A stretch of 24,416 nt of DNA from Pelosinus fermentans (GTDB lineage: Bacteria > Bacillota > Negativicutes > DSM-13327). Both the position numbers and the translations under genes were made by a program. Numbering within the stretch: the stretch's first letter is position 1; the number at the start of each line of letters is the position of its first letter. This document shows positions 14,842 through 23,159 of this stretch, piece after piece. The notes under the pieces are model-generated. The model worked only from the letters and a program-made list of their open reading frames with translations, made no database searches and was not told where the DNA came from. Location of the stretch: the NCBI GenBank assembly GCA_002434245.1, contig DJJR01000074.1, positions 1 through 24,416 on the forward strand, in the 5' to 3' direction.

Positions 14842-17495
14842 AAAAATTCGTATATTTATTTGAGCAAGGCAGTGCCGATATGCGTTCACTCTTAGGAGGA
14901 AAAGGAGCAAATCTGGCAGAAATGACGAATATTGGTCTGCCTGTGCCACCAGGTATGACCGTTACCACAGATGCCTGCAAAGAATACTATGAAAATGGCA
15001 AAAAGCTTCCAAGTCAAATCATCGAAGAGGTGCGGGAGAATTTAGCACATCTGGAAAATACCATTGGTAAAAAACTAGGGGATGTAACAAATCCTCTGCT
15101 AGTTTCCGTTCGTTCCGGAGCCGTATTTTCCATGCCGGGTATGATGGATACCATTTTAAACCTTGGCTTAAATGAAAAAACCGTACATGCAGTAGCGAAA
15201 AGTACGAATAATTTGGTATTTGCTTATGATTCCTATCGCCGCTTTATCCAAATGTTTGGCGATGTTGTCTTGGAAATTCATAAATATGAATTTGAACAGC
15301 TTTTGACGCAGCACAAAAAGAAACAAGGTGTTACCTTCGACCAAGAAATGTCTGCAGATACGTTGCGAGCAGTAATCGACAGTTATAAAGAGCTCGTATT
15401 AGAAAAAACAGGCACGACATTCCCTGAAGATCCAATGGAACAATTATTCCTATCCATTGAAGCGGTGTTTCGCTCTTGGAATAATGACAGAGCCTTTATC
15501 TATCGCAATCTGAATAAGATAGATCATGACCTGGGTACGGCTGTTAATATTCAGTCAATGGTATTTGGAAATATGGGTAATGACTGCGGTACCGGTGTGG
15601 CCTTTACCAGAAATCCTTCCAATGGTGAAAATCTGTTATATGGAGAATACTTAACAAATGCCCAAGGAGAGGATGTTGTAGCAGGCATTCGCACTCCCCA
15701 GCCCATTGCGAAATTAGCAGCAGAAATGCCTGAAGTCTATGCTCAATTTGCTAAGACGGCTAAAATCTTAGAAAAACATTATAAAAATGTGCAAGATATT
15801 GAATTTACCATTGAAAAAGGCAATTTATATATACTGCAAACCAGAAATGGCAAACGTACCGCCCAAGCAAGTATTAAAATCGCTCATGATCTAGCAGCAG
15901 AAGGCTTGATCACCAAACAGGAAGCTTTGTTATTGATCGAACCAGGCCAGCTTGATCAGCTGCTTCACCGCCAGATTGACCCTAACGCCAAACTGGATAT
16001 TATGGCGACGGGTTTACCAGCATCCCCCGGTGCCGCTTCCGGCATTGTCGTCTTTGATGCCAATCATGCAGAAGAACTGGGCAAAAAAGGACAAAAAGTG
16101 ATGTTGGTGCGAACGGAAACCACACCTGACGATATTCATGGCATTATTGCCGCACAAGGTATCTTAACCAGCCGGGGAGGCATGACCAGCCATGCAGCAG
16201 TCGTAGCCCGTGGTATGGGAAAACCTTGCGTCTGCGGCTGCGAAGCAGTAAAAATCAACTATCATACTAAGACCTTTACAATTGGAGAAACCATCATAAA
16301 AGAAGGAGATCTAATCTCCATTGACGGCGCAACAGGGCGGGTCATCGCGGGCGTTGTCCCCATGAAAGATCCTGAACTCTCTACGGAATACCTAACCCTG
16401 TTACAATGGGCCGATGAATATAAGAAACTAGAAGTTAGAGCCAATGCCGACAATCCTGGGGATGCACAAAAAGCCTTAGATTTTGGTGCCAAGGGCATTG
16501 GATTAACACGTACGGAACACATGTTTATGGGTCAGGACCGCCTGCCTCATGTACAGGAAATGATTTTGGCAGAGAACTTTGAGGAACGCCAAACCGCCTT
16601 AACTCATTTACTGCCAATGCAGGAAGAAGACTTTTATGGTATTTTAAAAGTCATGGCTGGCTATCCCGTCTGCATTCGTCTCTTAGACCCGCCTCTTCAT
16701 GAGTTCCTTCCCAGTATGAACGAGCTGCTGATTGAAACGACTACCCTGCAAATTACACAGGAAAATATGACACTCCTTGCGCAAAAAGAAGCCTTGCTTA
16801 AAAAAGTGCGTGCTCTCCATGAATCCAATCCAATGTTAGGGCATCGGGGCTGCCGTCTTGGCATTACATTCCCAGAAATATACGAAATGCAAATTCAAGC
16901 CATCTGCAATGCAGCTGCCCGTCTCACCACCGAAGGATATAAAGTCTTGCCTGAAATTGAAATTCCATTAACCATCGGCAGCGCAGAAATGAATTTCTTC
17001 AGAGAGAAAATTGATACAATTGCTAAAGATACGATGGAAAAATATAAAGTAAGCTTCCATTATACATCCGGTACTATGATTGAACTGCCGCGGGCAGCCC
17101 TCTTAGCTGGCGAATTAGCAGAAGCAGCGGAGTTCTTTAGCTTTGGCACCAATGATTTAACACAAACCTGCTTAGGATTTAGCCGTGATGATGCGGAAGG
17201 TAAATTCCTGAATGATTATTTAGATATGAAACTCTTACCTGATAATCCCTTTATCACCATCGATCGCAAAGGCGTAGGAAAACTGATGGAAATCGCTGTA
17301 GAAAGCGGACGCAAAACCAGACCGGATATTCTAATTGGTATTTGCGGCGAACATGGCGGCGAGGCTCGCTCCATCGAATTCTGCCACCAGATTGGTCTTG
17401 ATTTTGTCAGCTGCTCTCCTTATCGCGTTCCCATCGCCCGCTTAGCCGCAGCACAAGCCGCCATCAGCAAAGGCGAAAATTACGGAACAAAATAA
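14838..17495 (+). CDS. ppdK: Pyruvate, phosphate dikinase
   Basis: Cytoplasmic dikinase (885 aa, the usual length) converting pyruvate, ATP and Pi to PEP, AMP and PPi; in anaerobes it often runs in the glycolytic direction. The ATP-grasp domain covers about residues 1-340 (GGKGANLAEM near the start). The swivelling phosphohistidine domain has GGMTSH with catalytic His452 and regulatory Thr450, the residue modified by the protein encoded just upstream. The PEP/pyruvate TIM barrel follows (from about 515), with GTNDLTQTCLGFSRDD and catalytic Cys836 in GICGEHGGE. All key residues are intact. Terminated by a repeat-derived hairpin with a T7 tract. Confidence 0.98.
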   Translation: MKKFVYLFEQGSADMRSLLGGKGANLAEMTNIGLPVPPGMTVTTDACKEYYENGKKLPSQIIEEVRENLAHLENTIGKKLGDVTNPLLVSVRSGAVFSMPGMMDTILNLGLNEKTVHAVAKSTNNLVFAYDSYRRFIQMFGDVVLEIHKYEFEQLLTQHKKKQGVTFDQEMSADTLRAVIDSYKELVLEKTGTTFPEDPMEQLFLSIEAVFRSWNNDRAFIYRNLNKIDHDLGTAVNIQSMVFGNMGNDCGTGVAFTRNPSNGENLLYGEYLTNAQGEDVVAGIRTPQPIAKLAAEMPEVYAQFAKTAKILEKHYKNVQDIEFTIEKGNLYILQTRNGKRTAQASIKIAHDLAAEGLITKQEALLLIEPGQLDQLLHRQIDPNAKLDIMATGLPASPGAASGIVVFDANHAEELGKKGQKVMLVRTETTPDDIHGIIAAQGILTSRGGMTSHAAVVARGMGKPCVCGCEAVKINYHTKTFTIGETIIKEGDLISIDGATGRVIAGVVPMKDPELSTEYLTLLQWADEYKKLEVRANADNPGDAQKALDFGAKGIGLTRTEHMFMGQDRLPHVQEMILAENFEERQTALTHLLPMQEEDFYGILKVMAGYPVCIRLLDPPLHEFLPSMNELLIETTTLQITQENMTLLAQKEALLKKVRALHESNPMLGHRGCRLGITFPEIYEMQIQAICNAAARLTTEGYKVLPEIEIPLTIGSAEMNFFREKIDTIAKDTMEKYKVSFHYTSGTMIELPRAALLAGELAEAAEFFSFGTNDLTQTCLGFSRDDAEGKFLNDYLDMKLLPDNPFITIDRKGVGKLMEIAVESGRKTRPDILIGICGEHGGEARSIEFCHQIGLDFVSCSPYRVPIARLAAAQAAISKGENYGTK

Positions 17496-17538
17496 GTAAT
17501 CCTAGAATGCTGCGTATTTTTTAAAAGAAAAAACAATT

Positions 17539-17597
17539 GAAACGCGAAGGCGCGAAGATTATATTTCTTCGCGTCTTCGCGTTTCATTACTTTTTTT
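17539..17597. terminator. Repeat-derived terminator between convergent ppdK and CYTH-CHAD genes
   Basis: GAAACGCGAAG and CTTCGCGTTTC form the outer stem (17539-17549 / 17575-17585), continuing inward with one mismatch to about 20 bp and a 6-nt loop. On the plus strand it is followed by ATTACTTTTTTT, a good terminator tract for ppdK. On the minus strand T-rich sequence follows too. It belongs to the dispersed GCGAAG repeat family, here probably recruited as a terminator. Confidence 0.8.
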
Positions 17598-17600
17598 GCC

Positions 17601-19142
17601 CTATTTCCACTTTTTCGCTGCACGGTTGAATTTCTTCCAAGTTTTATTTGCTTTCTTCTGCAGCTGCAGCTGTTCACGCATTTGCCAGCCAATCAGCATG
17701 CCTGCCTCTAAATGTATCGCCCTGCTGGATTTACTTCGCAATAATGTCTTTAGCAAAATCTCTGTACTACGGGCATCTGTTATCATCCCCAGGGTATCTT
17801 GCATTTTTTCCAGTTGTTCTGCAATAGAGGCTCTATCACCTAGCAGCGGCTGCATTACTTCTACTACATACTTAAGTTTCTTGATTCCTAATCGTAAATT
17901 ATGAACATCGTTGACATCCGCCCAAACTACAGATTCGGCTTCTTTTCTCACCCTCTTAATCCAGCTGACTAAACCATTGCTAACAAATTTTTCCGTTGTA
18001 TGATCAGAAGGGATCGATTGCTGCCAGCCGTTATCTAAAAGTTCACCCCACAAACCTAATAATAAGGGCGTTGCCAAACCGGAACTGCATTCACTTGCAA
18101 TCTTCTCCATTTCCTGGCTGCGGCTATCAGCAAGAACATCTCCCAACCAGACTTTGGCGCTTCTTTCCTCAGACTGATAATCCTGTAATTGACGCCAGCT
18201 GGCATAGGCTACATCTAATTCCCTCAATCTGGCCAGTCTTTGACCAAACTTTTTTAATTCATCCTGATACCATGTGTTCTCTTTAATTACATTCAAGGGT
18301 TCGGCAAACTCCAATACCGATCGCAGACGCCGTAGACAAATACGCAGTTCATGGACTAATTCCGGCAGCTGGGGATTTTCAAGAAAAGCCCGCTGTGCCG
18401 TTAGAACATGATGAATCAGCTCTACCAGCAATACGGCTACAGCCTCACTAACAGGCTTGGCTGTATCCACCTGAGGTACAGGATTCTTCTTTTGCTGTAC
18501 AGTCGCTAGACCTGCCAGTAAAAGTCCCCGATAAAACTTACTATCAGGTTCTGGCAGCAGCGGAAACTCCCTGGATAAAGCAGCGCCCAGCATAAATAAT
18601 GCTTTGGGCTCTCCTGTTTTTAATTCTAATTCGATCTCTAAAATAGGTGATGTCTTTTCTCCCGCAATAATAGCACCTTTATCAGCAACTACTTCAATCG
18701 TACTGCTGTCAGGCATAACAACTTCTACCATTCGCCGCTCAAAGAAAGTAATTAAAATAGGCTCTACTATTTCATCCCCCACTACTTCCTGCAATCGTTC
18801 ACCAATTTCAGTATGAGCAAATGCTCCTACATCGGGTTCATTATCGGAAACGACTACGTTCCATTCTAATCTGGCATGCAGCCCGCCCTTAGAAGAACCA
18901 CCGCCCTTGACAGTAGCAATCCAGTTTTCACCTTCACGGCGCAGACGATAAGCCAACTGTGCTTTTTGCAATGCATGACTAGGAGTATCAAAGTAACGAG
19001 CTTCTAATTGCTGGGTAATCTCTGATCCAGAAACCGTCACTGCTGCCAACGCCTCTGCTGTCATGATTTTTTCCCATACACTCTCATCGGCACAACCCAG
19101 TTTCAATTCCGTTTCCATATGATTAGGCAATTCGATCACCAT
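17601..19142 (-). CDS. CYTH and CHAD domain protein
   Basis: A 513-aa protein. The N-terminal CYTH domain (about residues 8-205) begins with the signature METELKLG (ExExK) and has the basic/acidic tunnel residues typical of triphosphate-binding enzymes (YRLRREGENWIATVKGGG). The C-terminal CHAD domain (about 225-500) is helical, with conserved His/Arg stretches LVHELRICLRRLRSVLEFAE and VHNLRLGIKKLKYVVEVM. CHAD domains bind inorganic polyphosphate, and CYTH-CHAD proteins may hydrolyse triphosphates or associate with polyphosphate granules; the exact activity is unproven. The start is uncertain: ATG at 19142 follows GGTAGG too closely, and M9 has no ribosome site. Confidence 0.9.
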   Translation of the reverse strand: MVIELPNHMETELKLGCADESVWEKIMTAEALAAVTVSGSEITQQLEARYFDTPSHALQKAQLAYRLRREGENWIATVKGGGSSKGGLHARLEWNVVVSDNEPDVGAFAHTEIGERLQEVVGDEIVEPILITFFERRMVEVVMPDSSTIEVVADKGAIIAGEKTSPILEIELELKTGEPKALFMLGAALSREFPLLPEPDSKFYRGLLLAGLATVQQKKNPVPQVDTAKPVSEAVAVLLVELIHHVLTAQRAFLENPQLPELVHELRICLRRLRSVLEFAEPLNVIKENTWYQDELKKFGQRLARLRELDVAYASWRQLQDYQSEERSAKVWLGDVLADSRSQEMEKIASECSSGLATPLLLGLWGELLDNGWQQSIPSDHTTEKFVSNGLVSWIKRVRKEAESVVWADVNDVHNLRLGIKKLKYVVEVMQPLLGDRASIAEQLEKMQDTLGMITDARSTEILLKTLLRSKSSRAIHLEAGMLIGWQMREQLQLQKKANKTWKKFNRAAKKWK

Positions 19143-19175
19143 CCTACCAAAATCGTCATATTCTCTTTATCCCAG

Positions 19176-19202
19176 AGTATAGCATGCCCCATAGCTTGTC
19201 AA
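19176..19202 (-). promoter_or_regulatory. Promoter of CYTH-CHAD gene
   Basis: On the minus strand a perfect TTGACA (19197-19202) is followed after 15 bases by an extended -10, TGC-TATACT (19176-19181). The spacing is short, but the extended -10 can compensate. It sits between the prfC terminator and the gene start. Confidence 0.6.
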
Positions 19203-19230
19203 TGTCTTCCATGAAAAGATCTTTTTTAAA

Positions 19231-19270
19231 GAAAAACGCCTCAAGGCCAGCACTTTGCTGACGTTGAGGC
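19231..19270 (-). terminator. Intrinsic terminator of prfC
   Basis: On the minus strand GCCTCAA pairs with TTGAGGC, with an inner stem CAGCA/TGCTG around AAG, followed by GTTTTTCTTT. It begins seven bases after the prfC stop codon. Confidence 0.85.
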
Positions 19271-19276
19271 ATTTTC

Positions 19277-20881
19277 TTAAAAGGTTGCAGAGTTCGGTGG
19301 AATTTCCAGGAATTCCACTCCGGGATTTCGCTCACTAACCCAGCGAATTGCCCATTCATTGCTAAGCAGAAGCACTGGGCGATCTTTGATATCACGAATC
19401 ATCATACCGCTGTCAATGCTCTTCATCGATTTAATAGCCTGTTCATCGCCGGTTAACCAGCGAGCAACACTAAAAGATAAACGATCCATAAGCAGCTCTA
19501 CGCCATATTCATTTTTCAATCGATACTCCAGCACTTCAAATTGCAGCGAGCCGACTACACCAATAATAAAGGCCTCGGATGCAAACTCGCTCTGACGGAA
19601 CACCTGAACGGCCCCCTCTTGAGTCAATTGAGTCATCCCTTTAACGAACTGCTTTCGCTTCATTGTATCTTTGGGCTGAACCTTGGCAAACTGTTCCGGC
19701 GGAAATACCGGGAAATCCTGAAAGGTAAATTTAGCCCCTTCCTGGCACAACGTATCTCCAATTCCAAAAATTCCAGGATCAAATAACCCGATAATATCAC
19801 CAGGATACGCTTCATCAATAATGGTACGTTCCTGAGCCAGGAACTGCTGAGGCTGAGCCAGCTTAATGGCTTTACCTGACTGAGCATGATACACAGACAT
19901 CCCTCTGGTAAACTTACCGGAACAGATGCGAATAAATGCAAGACGATCACGGTGAGCAGGATTCATATTCGCCTGAATTTTAAATACAAAGGCAGAAAAC
20001 TCCTCACTTGCAGGATCAATTTCCCCTTCACTGGACATCCGCGCTGCAGGTGCAGGTGCCAGCTTCAAGAATTCTTCAAGAAAAGGTCTTACACCAAAGT
20101 TAGTCATGGCACTGCCGAAAAACATTGGTGTAAGTTCGCCAGCAGCTACGAGATCATAATCAAAAGCATCGCCAGCCATATCCAAGAGCTCAATATCTTC
20201 ACACAACGCAGCATGGACACTCTCACCTAACAGTTCACGAAAGGCTGGGTCACTAACACTCCCCATGGTAGAAGGCAATACAGACTGCCCATGGGCGCCA
20301 TCTTTTGCGAATAATTCCACTTGCGCCTGCTGGCGATTATAAACACCTACATAACTGCCGTCTATACCCACAGGCCAATTCATAGGATATGCCCTTATCC
20401 CTAAAACCTGTTCAATTTCCTCCATTAACTCAAAAGGATTCTTGCCATAGCGATCCAGCTTATTGACAAAGGTAAATACAGGGATTCCACGCTGGCGGCA
20501 TACATGAAACAGTTTCTTCGTCTGATCCTCTACCCCTTTTGCCACGTCAATCAGCATCACAGCACTATCTGCGGCCATAAGAGTACGGTATGTATCTTCA
20601 CTAAAATCTTGGTGACCAGGTGTATCCAGGATATTCACCCGATATCCGTCATAATCAAACTGCAGTACACTGGAAGTTACAGAAATACCTCTTTGCTTTT
20701 CAATTTCCATCCAGTCAGAAACAGCATGTTTTGCTGCCTTACGAGATTTTACGGATCCGGCCAAACGGATGGCACCGCCGTACAATAATAATTTTTCCGT
20801 TAATGTCGTTTTCCCAGCATCCGGATGGGAAATAATCGCGAATGTTCGCCGTTTATTAATCGTCAATTCTAAATCTTCCAT
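19277..20881 (-). CDS. prfC: Peptide chain release factor 3
   Basis: A translational GTPase of 534 aa that recycles release factors 1 and 2 from the ribosome. The G domain shows SHPDAGKTT (18-26), switch I RGISVTSS, DTPGHQDF (86-93) and NKLDR (140-144). The RF3-specific region after it includes YPMNWPVG and the C-terminal VVGSLQFEVLEYRLKNEYGV. All motifs are intact. The start codon agrees with family alignment, although the nearest purine-rich stretch (GTAGGGGG) is about 16 bases away, so initiation may be weak. It has its own promoter and terminator and so is a single-gene unit. Confidence 0.97.
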   Translation of the reverse strand: MEDLELTINKRRTFAIISHPDAGKTTLTEKLLLYGGAIRLAGSVKSRKAAKHAVSDWMEIEKQRGISVTSSVLQFDYDGYRVNILDTPGHQDFSEDTYRTLMAADSAVMLIDVAKGVEDQTKKLFHVCRQRGIPVFTFVNKLDRYGKNPFELMEEIEQVLGIRAYPMNWPVGIDGSYVGVYNRQQAQVELFAKDGAHGQSVLPSTMGSVSDPAFRELLGESVHAALCEDIELLDMAGDAFDYDLVAAGELTPMFFGSAMTNFGVRPFLEEFLKLAPAPAARMSSEGEIDPASEEFSAFVFKIQANMNPAHRDRLAFIRICSGKFTRGMSVYHAQSGKAIKLAQPQQFLAQERTIIDEAYPGDIIGLFDPGIFGIGDTLCQEGAKFTFQDFPVFPPEQFAKVQPKDTMKRKQFVKGMTQLTQEGAVQVFRQSEFASEAFIIGVVGSLQFEVLEYRLKNEYGVELLMDRLSFSVARWLTGDEQAIKSMKSIDSGMMIRDIKDRPVLLLSNEWAIRWVSERNPGVEFLEIPPNSATF

Positions 20882-20940
20882 ATGTATCGTAAAAAACCCC
20901 CTACACTCATACCTGCACTATACAAATTTACTCTTCTATT

Positions 20941-20969
20941 ACTATATGTTTACCTATCTAAAATGTCAA
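20941..20969 (-). promoter_or_regulatory. Promoter of prfC
   Basis: On the minus strand TTGACA (20964-20969) and TATAGT (20941-20946) are separated by 17 bases, near the sigma-A consensus. The predicted leader is about 53 nt. Confidence 0.75.
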
Positions 20970-21025
20970 ATATTATCCTACCCTATACACGTATTTCTCA
21001 TGCTTTTTTTCAAAAAACCCTTTCC

Positions 21026-21191
21026 ACCGCGAAGACGCGAAAAAAAACATATAAAAGACGGAACCGCAGAGGCACAGAGAACGCAGAGAGGGATAGGCTA
21101 GCATTTTATATCTACCCCTCAGTGCCCTCTGCGCTCTCTGCGGTTAAAAATACCTTCGTGTTCTTTGTGCATCTTTGCGCTCTTCGCGGTT
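21026..21191. repeat. Nested dispersed repeat: GCAGAG element inside a GCGAAG element
   Basis: The outer arms ACCGCGAAGACGCGAAAA (21026-21043) and CTTTGCGCTCTTCGCGGTT (end at 21191) belong to the GCGAAG family. Between them lies a complete GCAGAG-type element whose arms are 21062-21093 and about 21120-21145. The rest of this 394-bp gap holds the prfC promoter and the terminator of the next gene. Confidence 0.8.
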
Positions 21192-21228
21192 CAGGGTTCT
21201 TTTTTTAAATTTATCAAAGTGAACTACC

Positions 21229-21267
21229 AAAGATTAGACTGCCAAAAAATCTGGCAGTCTAATCTTT
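21229..21267 (-). terminator. Terminator of the two-gene reductase unit
   Basis: A 16-bp perfect stem (AAAGATTAGACTGCCA with TGGCAGTCTAATCTTT) around a 7-nt loop AAAAATC, nine bases after the stop of the 223-aa protein gene. The trailing T tract on the minus strand is short, but the stem is very strong. Confidence 0.75.
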
Positions 21268-21275
21268 TCTTGTAC

Positions 21276-21947
21276 TTATGCTTCTTTCACAATTTGGTGT
21301 CGGTTTACTGGACTACCTTTTAAGGTATCAGCTGTTTGGTTATAAGTAAATGTAGGATTTAAAGCTGCCACAAAACCAGCAAACCATTTCTGATAGCATT
21401 CTTTCATAAAGGCTTTATCCACGCCAGCTTTCGTCCAATTTCGTTCCTGCAGGCAGGTTTCACCTTCCCAAATCACTTTATCATCTTCATTTACTGTTAC
21501 TACATCGCCCTGGTCACAAGGCATGCCATTTAGTACATAGTCATTCACTGCCTGATAAATCCCGGCTGCTCTTTGCCCATCATATTTCCCCTGAGCTTTG
21601 GCATGTTCACCACACAGCTTGCCATGTTCAGCATAAGCAGACAATACAATATCTTGTGCAGCACCACCGCAGGTATCCACCAATTCTTTAATGAAAGCAG
21701 CTTCCCGCGTCTCTGCTATCGTAATCTGGCGCTGCAGCCAGCCATGAATATTCGTATGATCAATTAACTCACCGAGCTCCGTATCCGGTAAAGGCTGACC
21801 ATAAATCTGCCAGACCTGAGACTGCAGTTCCTCTGCCGTAGCTCCGCACATTTCCTCAGCCTTCTGAAAAATCAGCTGCTCCCGTTCTACTACCCGCCCG
21901 ATTTTATGATATAACCAGTAATGAATATGACCTAAAAATGCACTCAT
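21276..21947 (-). CDS. Uncharacterised 223-aa cysteine-containing protein
   Basis: I do not recognise this with certainty. It has no signal peptide or membrane segment. The N-terminal part (FLGHIHYWLYHKIGRVVERE) is helical and rich in His/Trp/Tyr. Six cysteines are spread along the chain (34, 93, 112, 144, 165, 184), several next to Gly (MCGA, TCGG, LCGE). The C-terminal half, with MPCDQGD, ECYQKWFAGFVAALNP and a final strand region, has a faint likeness to the L-2-amino-thiazoline-4-carboxylate hydrolase-like fold, but this is a guess. The gene starts 10 bases after the siroheme reductase-like gene, so the products probably work together, perhaps as a cofactor, maturation or electron-transfer partner. 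Confidence 0.85.
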   Translation of the reverse strand: MSAFLGHIHYWLYHKIGRVVEREQLIFQKAEEMCGATAEELQSQVWQIYGQPLPDTELGELIDHTNIHGWLQRQITIAETREAAFIKELVDTCGGAAQDIVLSAYAEHGKLCGEHAKAQGKYDGQRAAGIYQAVNDYVLNGMPCDQGDVVTVNEDDKVIWEGETCLQERNWTKAGVDKAFMKECYQKWFAGFVAALNPTFTYNQTADTLKGSPVNRHQIVKEA

Positions 21948-21957
21948 GATGAGCCTC

Positions 21958-22914
21958 CTAAATTACTTTATTTAATCCCGCTATAATTTCTTTTACATCA
22001 AGTCCATGAATCCCTGCCGCCTTTTCTAAAGCCTCTCCTGTAGCTGAGGGGCACCCTAAGCATCCCATGCCGAAGGAGCGGAATACAGGAACCGTTTGAG
22101 GATACACCCTGATAATATCACTAATTACGCTTTCTTCTGTAATTTTATCACCAAATACCAATGTACCTTCTGTGAGACCACCAGCCACTGGAACAAGCAC
22201 TTTTCCTTCTGCAGATTGAGGAACTAGAGGTTCTGTTGTCTGGCTGACTCCTTGATAAAAAGCAGCTAACACATCTGCCCTAAACTTTTTAAACCCGACG
22301 CGATCGATAAATTGCCCCATACGCTCTATATCCGCATTCTTTTGATAATACCTAACAATAACGTCTACGATGCGTATTACTTCATCATACTCCAGACCTT
22401 CAATCAAGAGATCTGACAAACGTGGATGGGCACCAGCCGTACCGCCTACATAAATATCCCAGCCAATATCGCTGCCCATGACGCCAATATCTTTTACATG
22501 CACCTCTGAACAAGAATTCGCACAGCCTGCAACACCAAATTTCATGCGAGATGGCATTTCTTTTTTATGATACAGCCTGTCAAGTTCCATACCCAGTTTA
22601 ATACTGTCCTGCTTGCCTCTTTTACAGAAGATATTACCAGGGCATATTTTGATACTGCGCACACAATTGGCAAAACCCATAGCGGGCTGCATGCCAAGCT
22701 CTTCCCATATCTTATCAATATCCTCAGCTTTAAGCCCGGTAATCATCACCCGCTGGGCAGATGTCAGCTTCAATACTCCATGATATTTTTCTGCTATATC
22801 AGCATACTTTCTCATAATATCCGGTTTTATAAAACCTCCAGGCAAATGGGGTGTAATTGCATACGTACGATTGCCATTATGAATCTTTTGTAAATTAGCA
22901 CCTTTAGGTAACAT
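21958..22914 (-). CDS. Small nitrite/sulfite reductase-like siroheme protein with C-terminal DUF1858-like domain
   Basis: A 318-aa cytoplasmic redox protein. Residues 1-70 form a nitrite/sulfite reductase ferredoxin-like half domain (GGFIKPDIMRKYADIAEKYH). The siroheme/[4Fe-4S] ligands are visible as Cys91-x5-Cys97 (CPGNIFC) and Cys131-x3-Cys135 (CANSC). The length is about half that of assimilatory reductases, as in the single-repeat proteins of anaerobes and methanogens. Residues about 255-318 match the DUF1858-type domain with Cys285-x2-Cys288 (GMGCLGCPSATGEALEKA). GAGGAGG precedes the start by seven bases. The substrate (sulfite, nitrite or other) is not determined. Confidence 0.9.
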   Translation of the reverse strand: MLPKGANLQKIHNGNRTYAITPHLPGGFIKPDIMRKYADIAEKYHGVLKLTSAQRVMITGLKAEDIDKIWEELGMQPAMGFANCVRSIKICPGNIFCKRGKQDSIKLGMELDRLYHKKEMPSRMKFGVAGCANSCSEVHVKDIGVMGSDIGWDIYVGGTAGAHPRLSDLLIEGLEYDEVIRIVDVIVRYYQKNADIERMGQFIDRVGFKKFRADVLAAFYQGVSQTTEPLVPQSAEGKVLVPVAGGLTEGTLVFGDKITEESVISDIIRVYPQTVPVFRSFGMGCLGCPSATGEALEKAAGIHGLDVKEIIAGLNKVI

Positions 22915-22941
22915 TGTGCCACCTCCTCAAATATTATCTTT

Positions 22942-22983
22942 ATCATACCCCATAATTACCATCTTATCTGTGATCTATATCAA
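22942..22983 (-). promoter_or_regulatory. FNR/CRP-type box and promoter of the reductase unit
   Basis: On the minus strand TTGATATAGATCAC (22970-22983) matches the FNR consensus TTGAT-N4-ATCAA at nine of ten positions. TATGAT (22942-22947) is a good -10 with no matching -35. With a transcript start near 22935 the box is centred at about -41.5, the classic position for activation by FNR-type regulators. Confidence 0.65.
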
Positions 22984-23050
22984 GTTTTTCAAAAATATTA
23001 GCACTTTTCTTCTCCAAAAAATGCTGCAAGTCTAAAAAATAAAGCATTTT

Positions 23051-23133
23051 GAAACGCGAAGATGCAAAGAACACGAAGGAATAAATCGCAAATCCCTTCG
23101 TGTTCTTCGCACTTCTTTGTGCCTTCGTGATTC
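23051..23133. repeat. Dispersed palindromic repeat, GCGAAG/CACGAAG type
   Basis: GAAACGCGAAGATGCAAAG, then AACACGAAGGA (left), pairs with TCCCTTCGTGTTCTTCGC and the following GTGCCTTCGTGATTC (right). The right half carries extra material compared with the left. It lies just after the chemoreceptor stop. On the minus strand it is followed by a T-rich stretch (TTTATTTTTT), so it may also terminate that gene. Confidence 0.75.
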
Positions 23134-23159
23134 ATCATTTTTTACCATAAGCTCTGGTA

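Noticed and set aside
20769..21208. Plus-strand ORFs over the prfC upstream region and nested repeat
   Set aside because: They owe their length to the repeat arms and partly overlap prfC in antisense, and they lack ribosome sites or homology I recognise.
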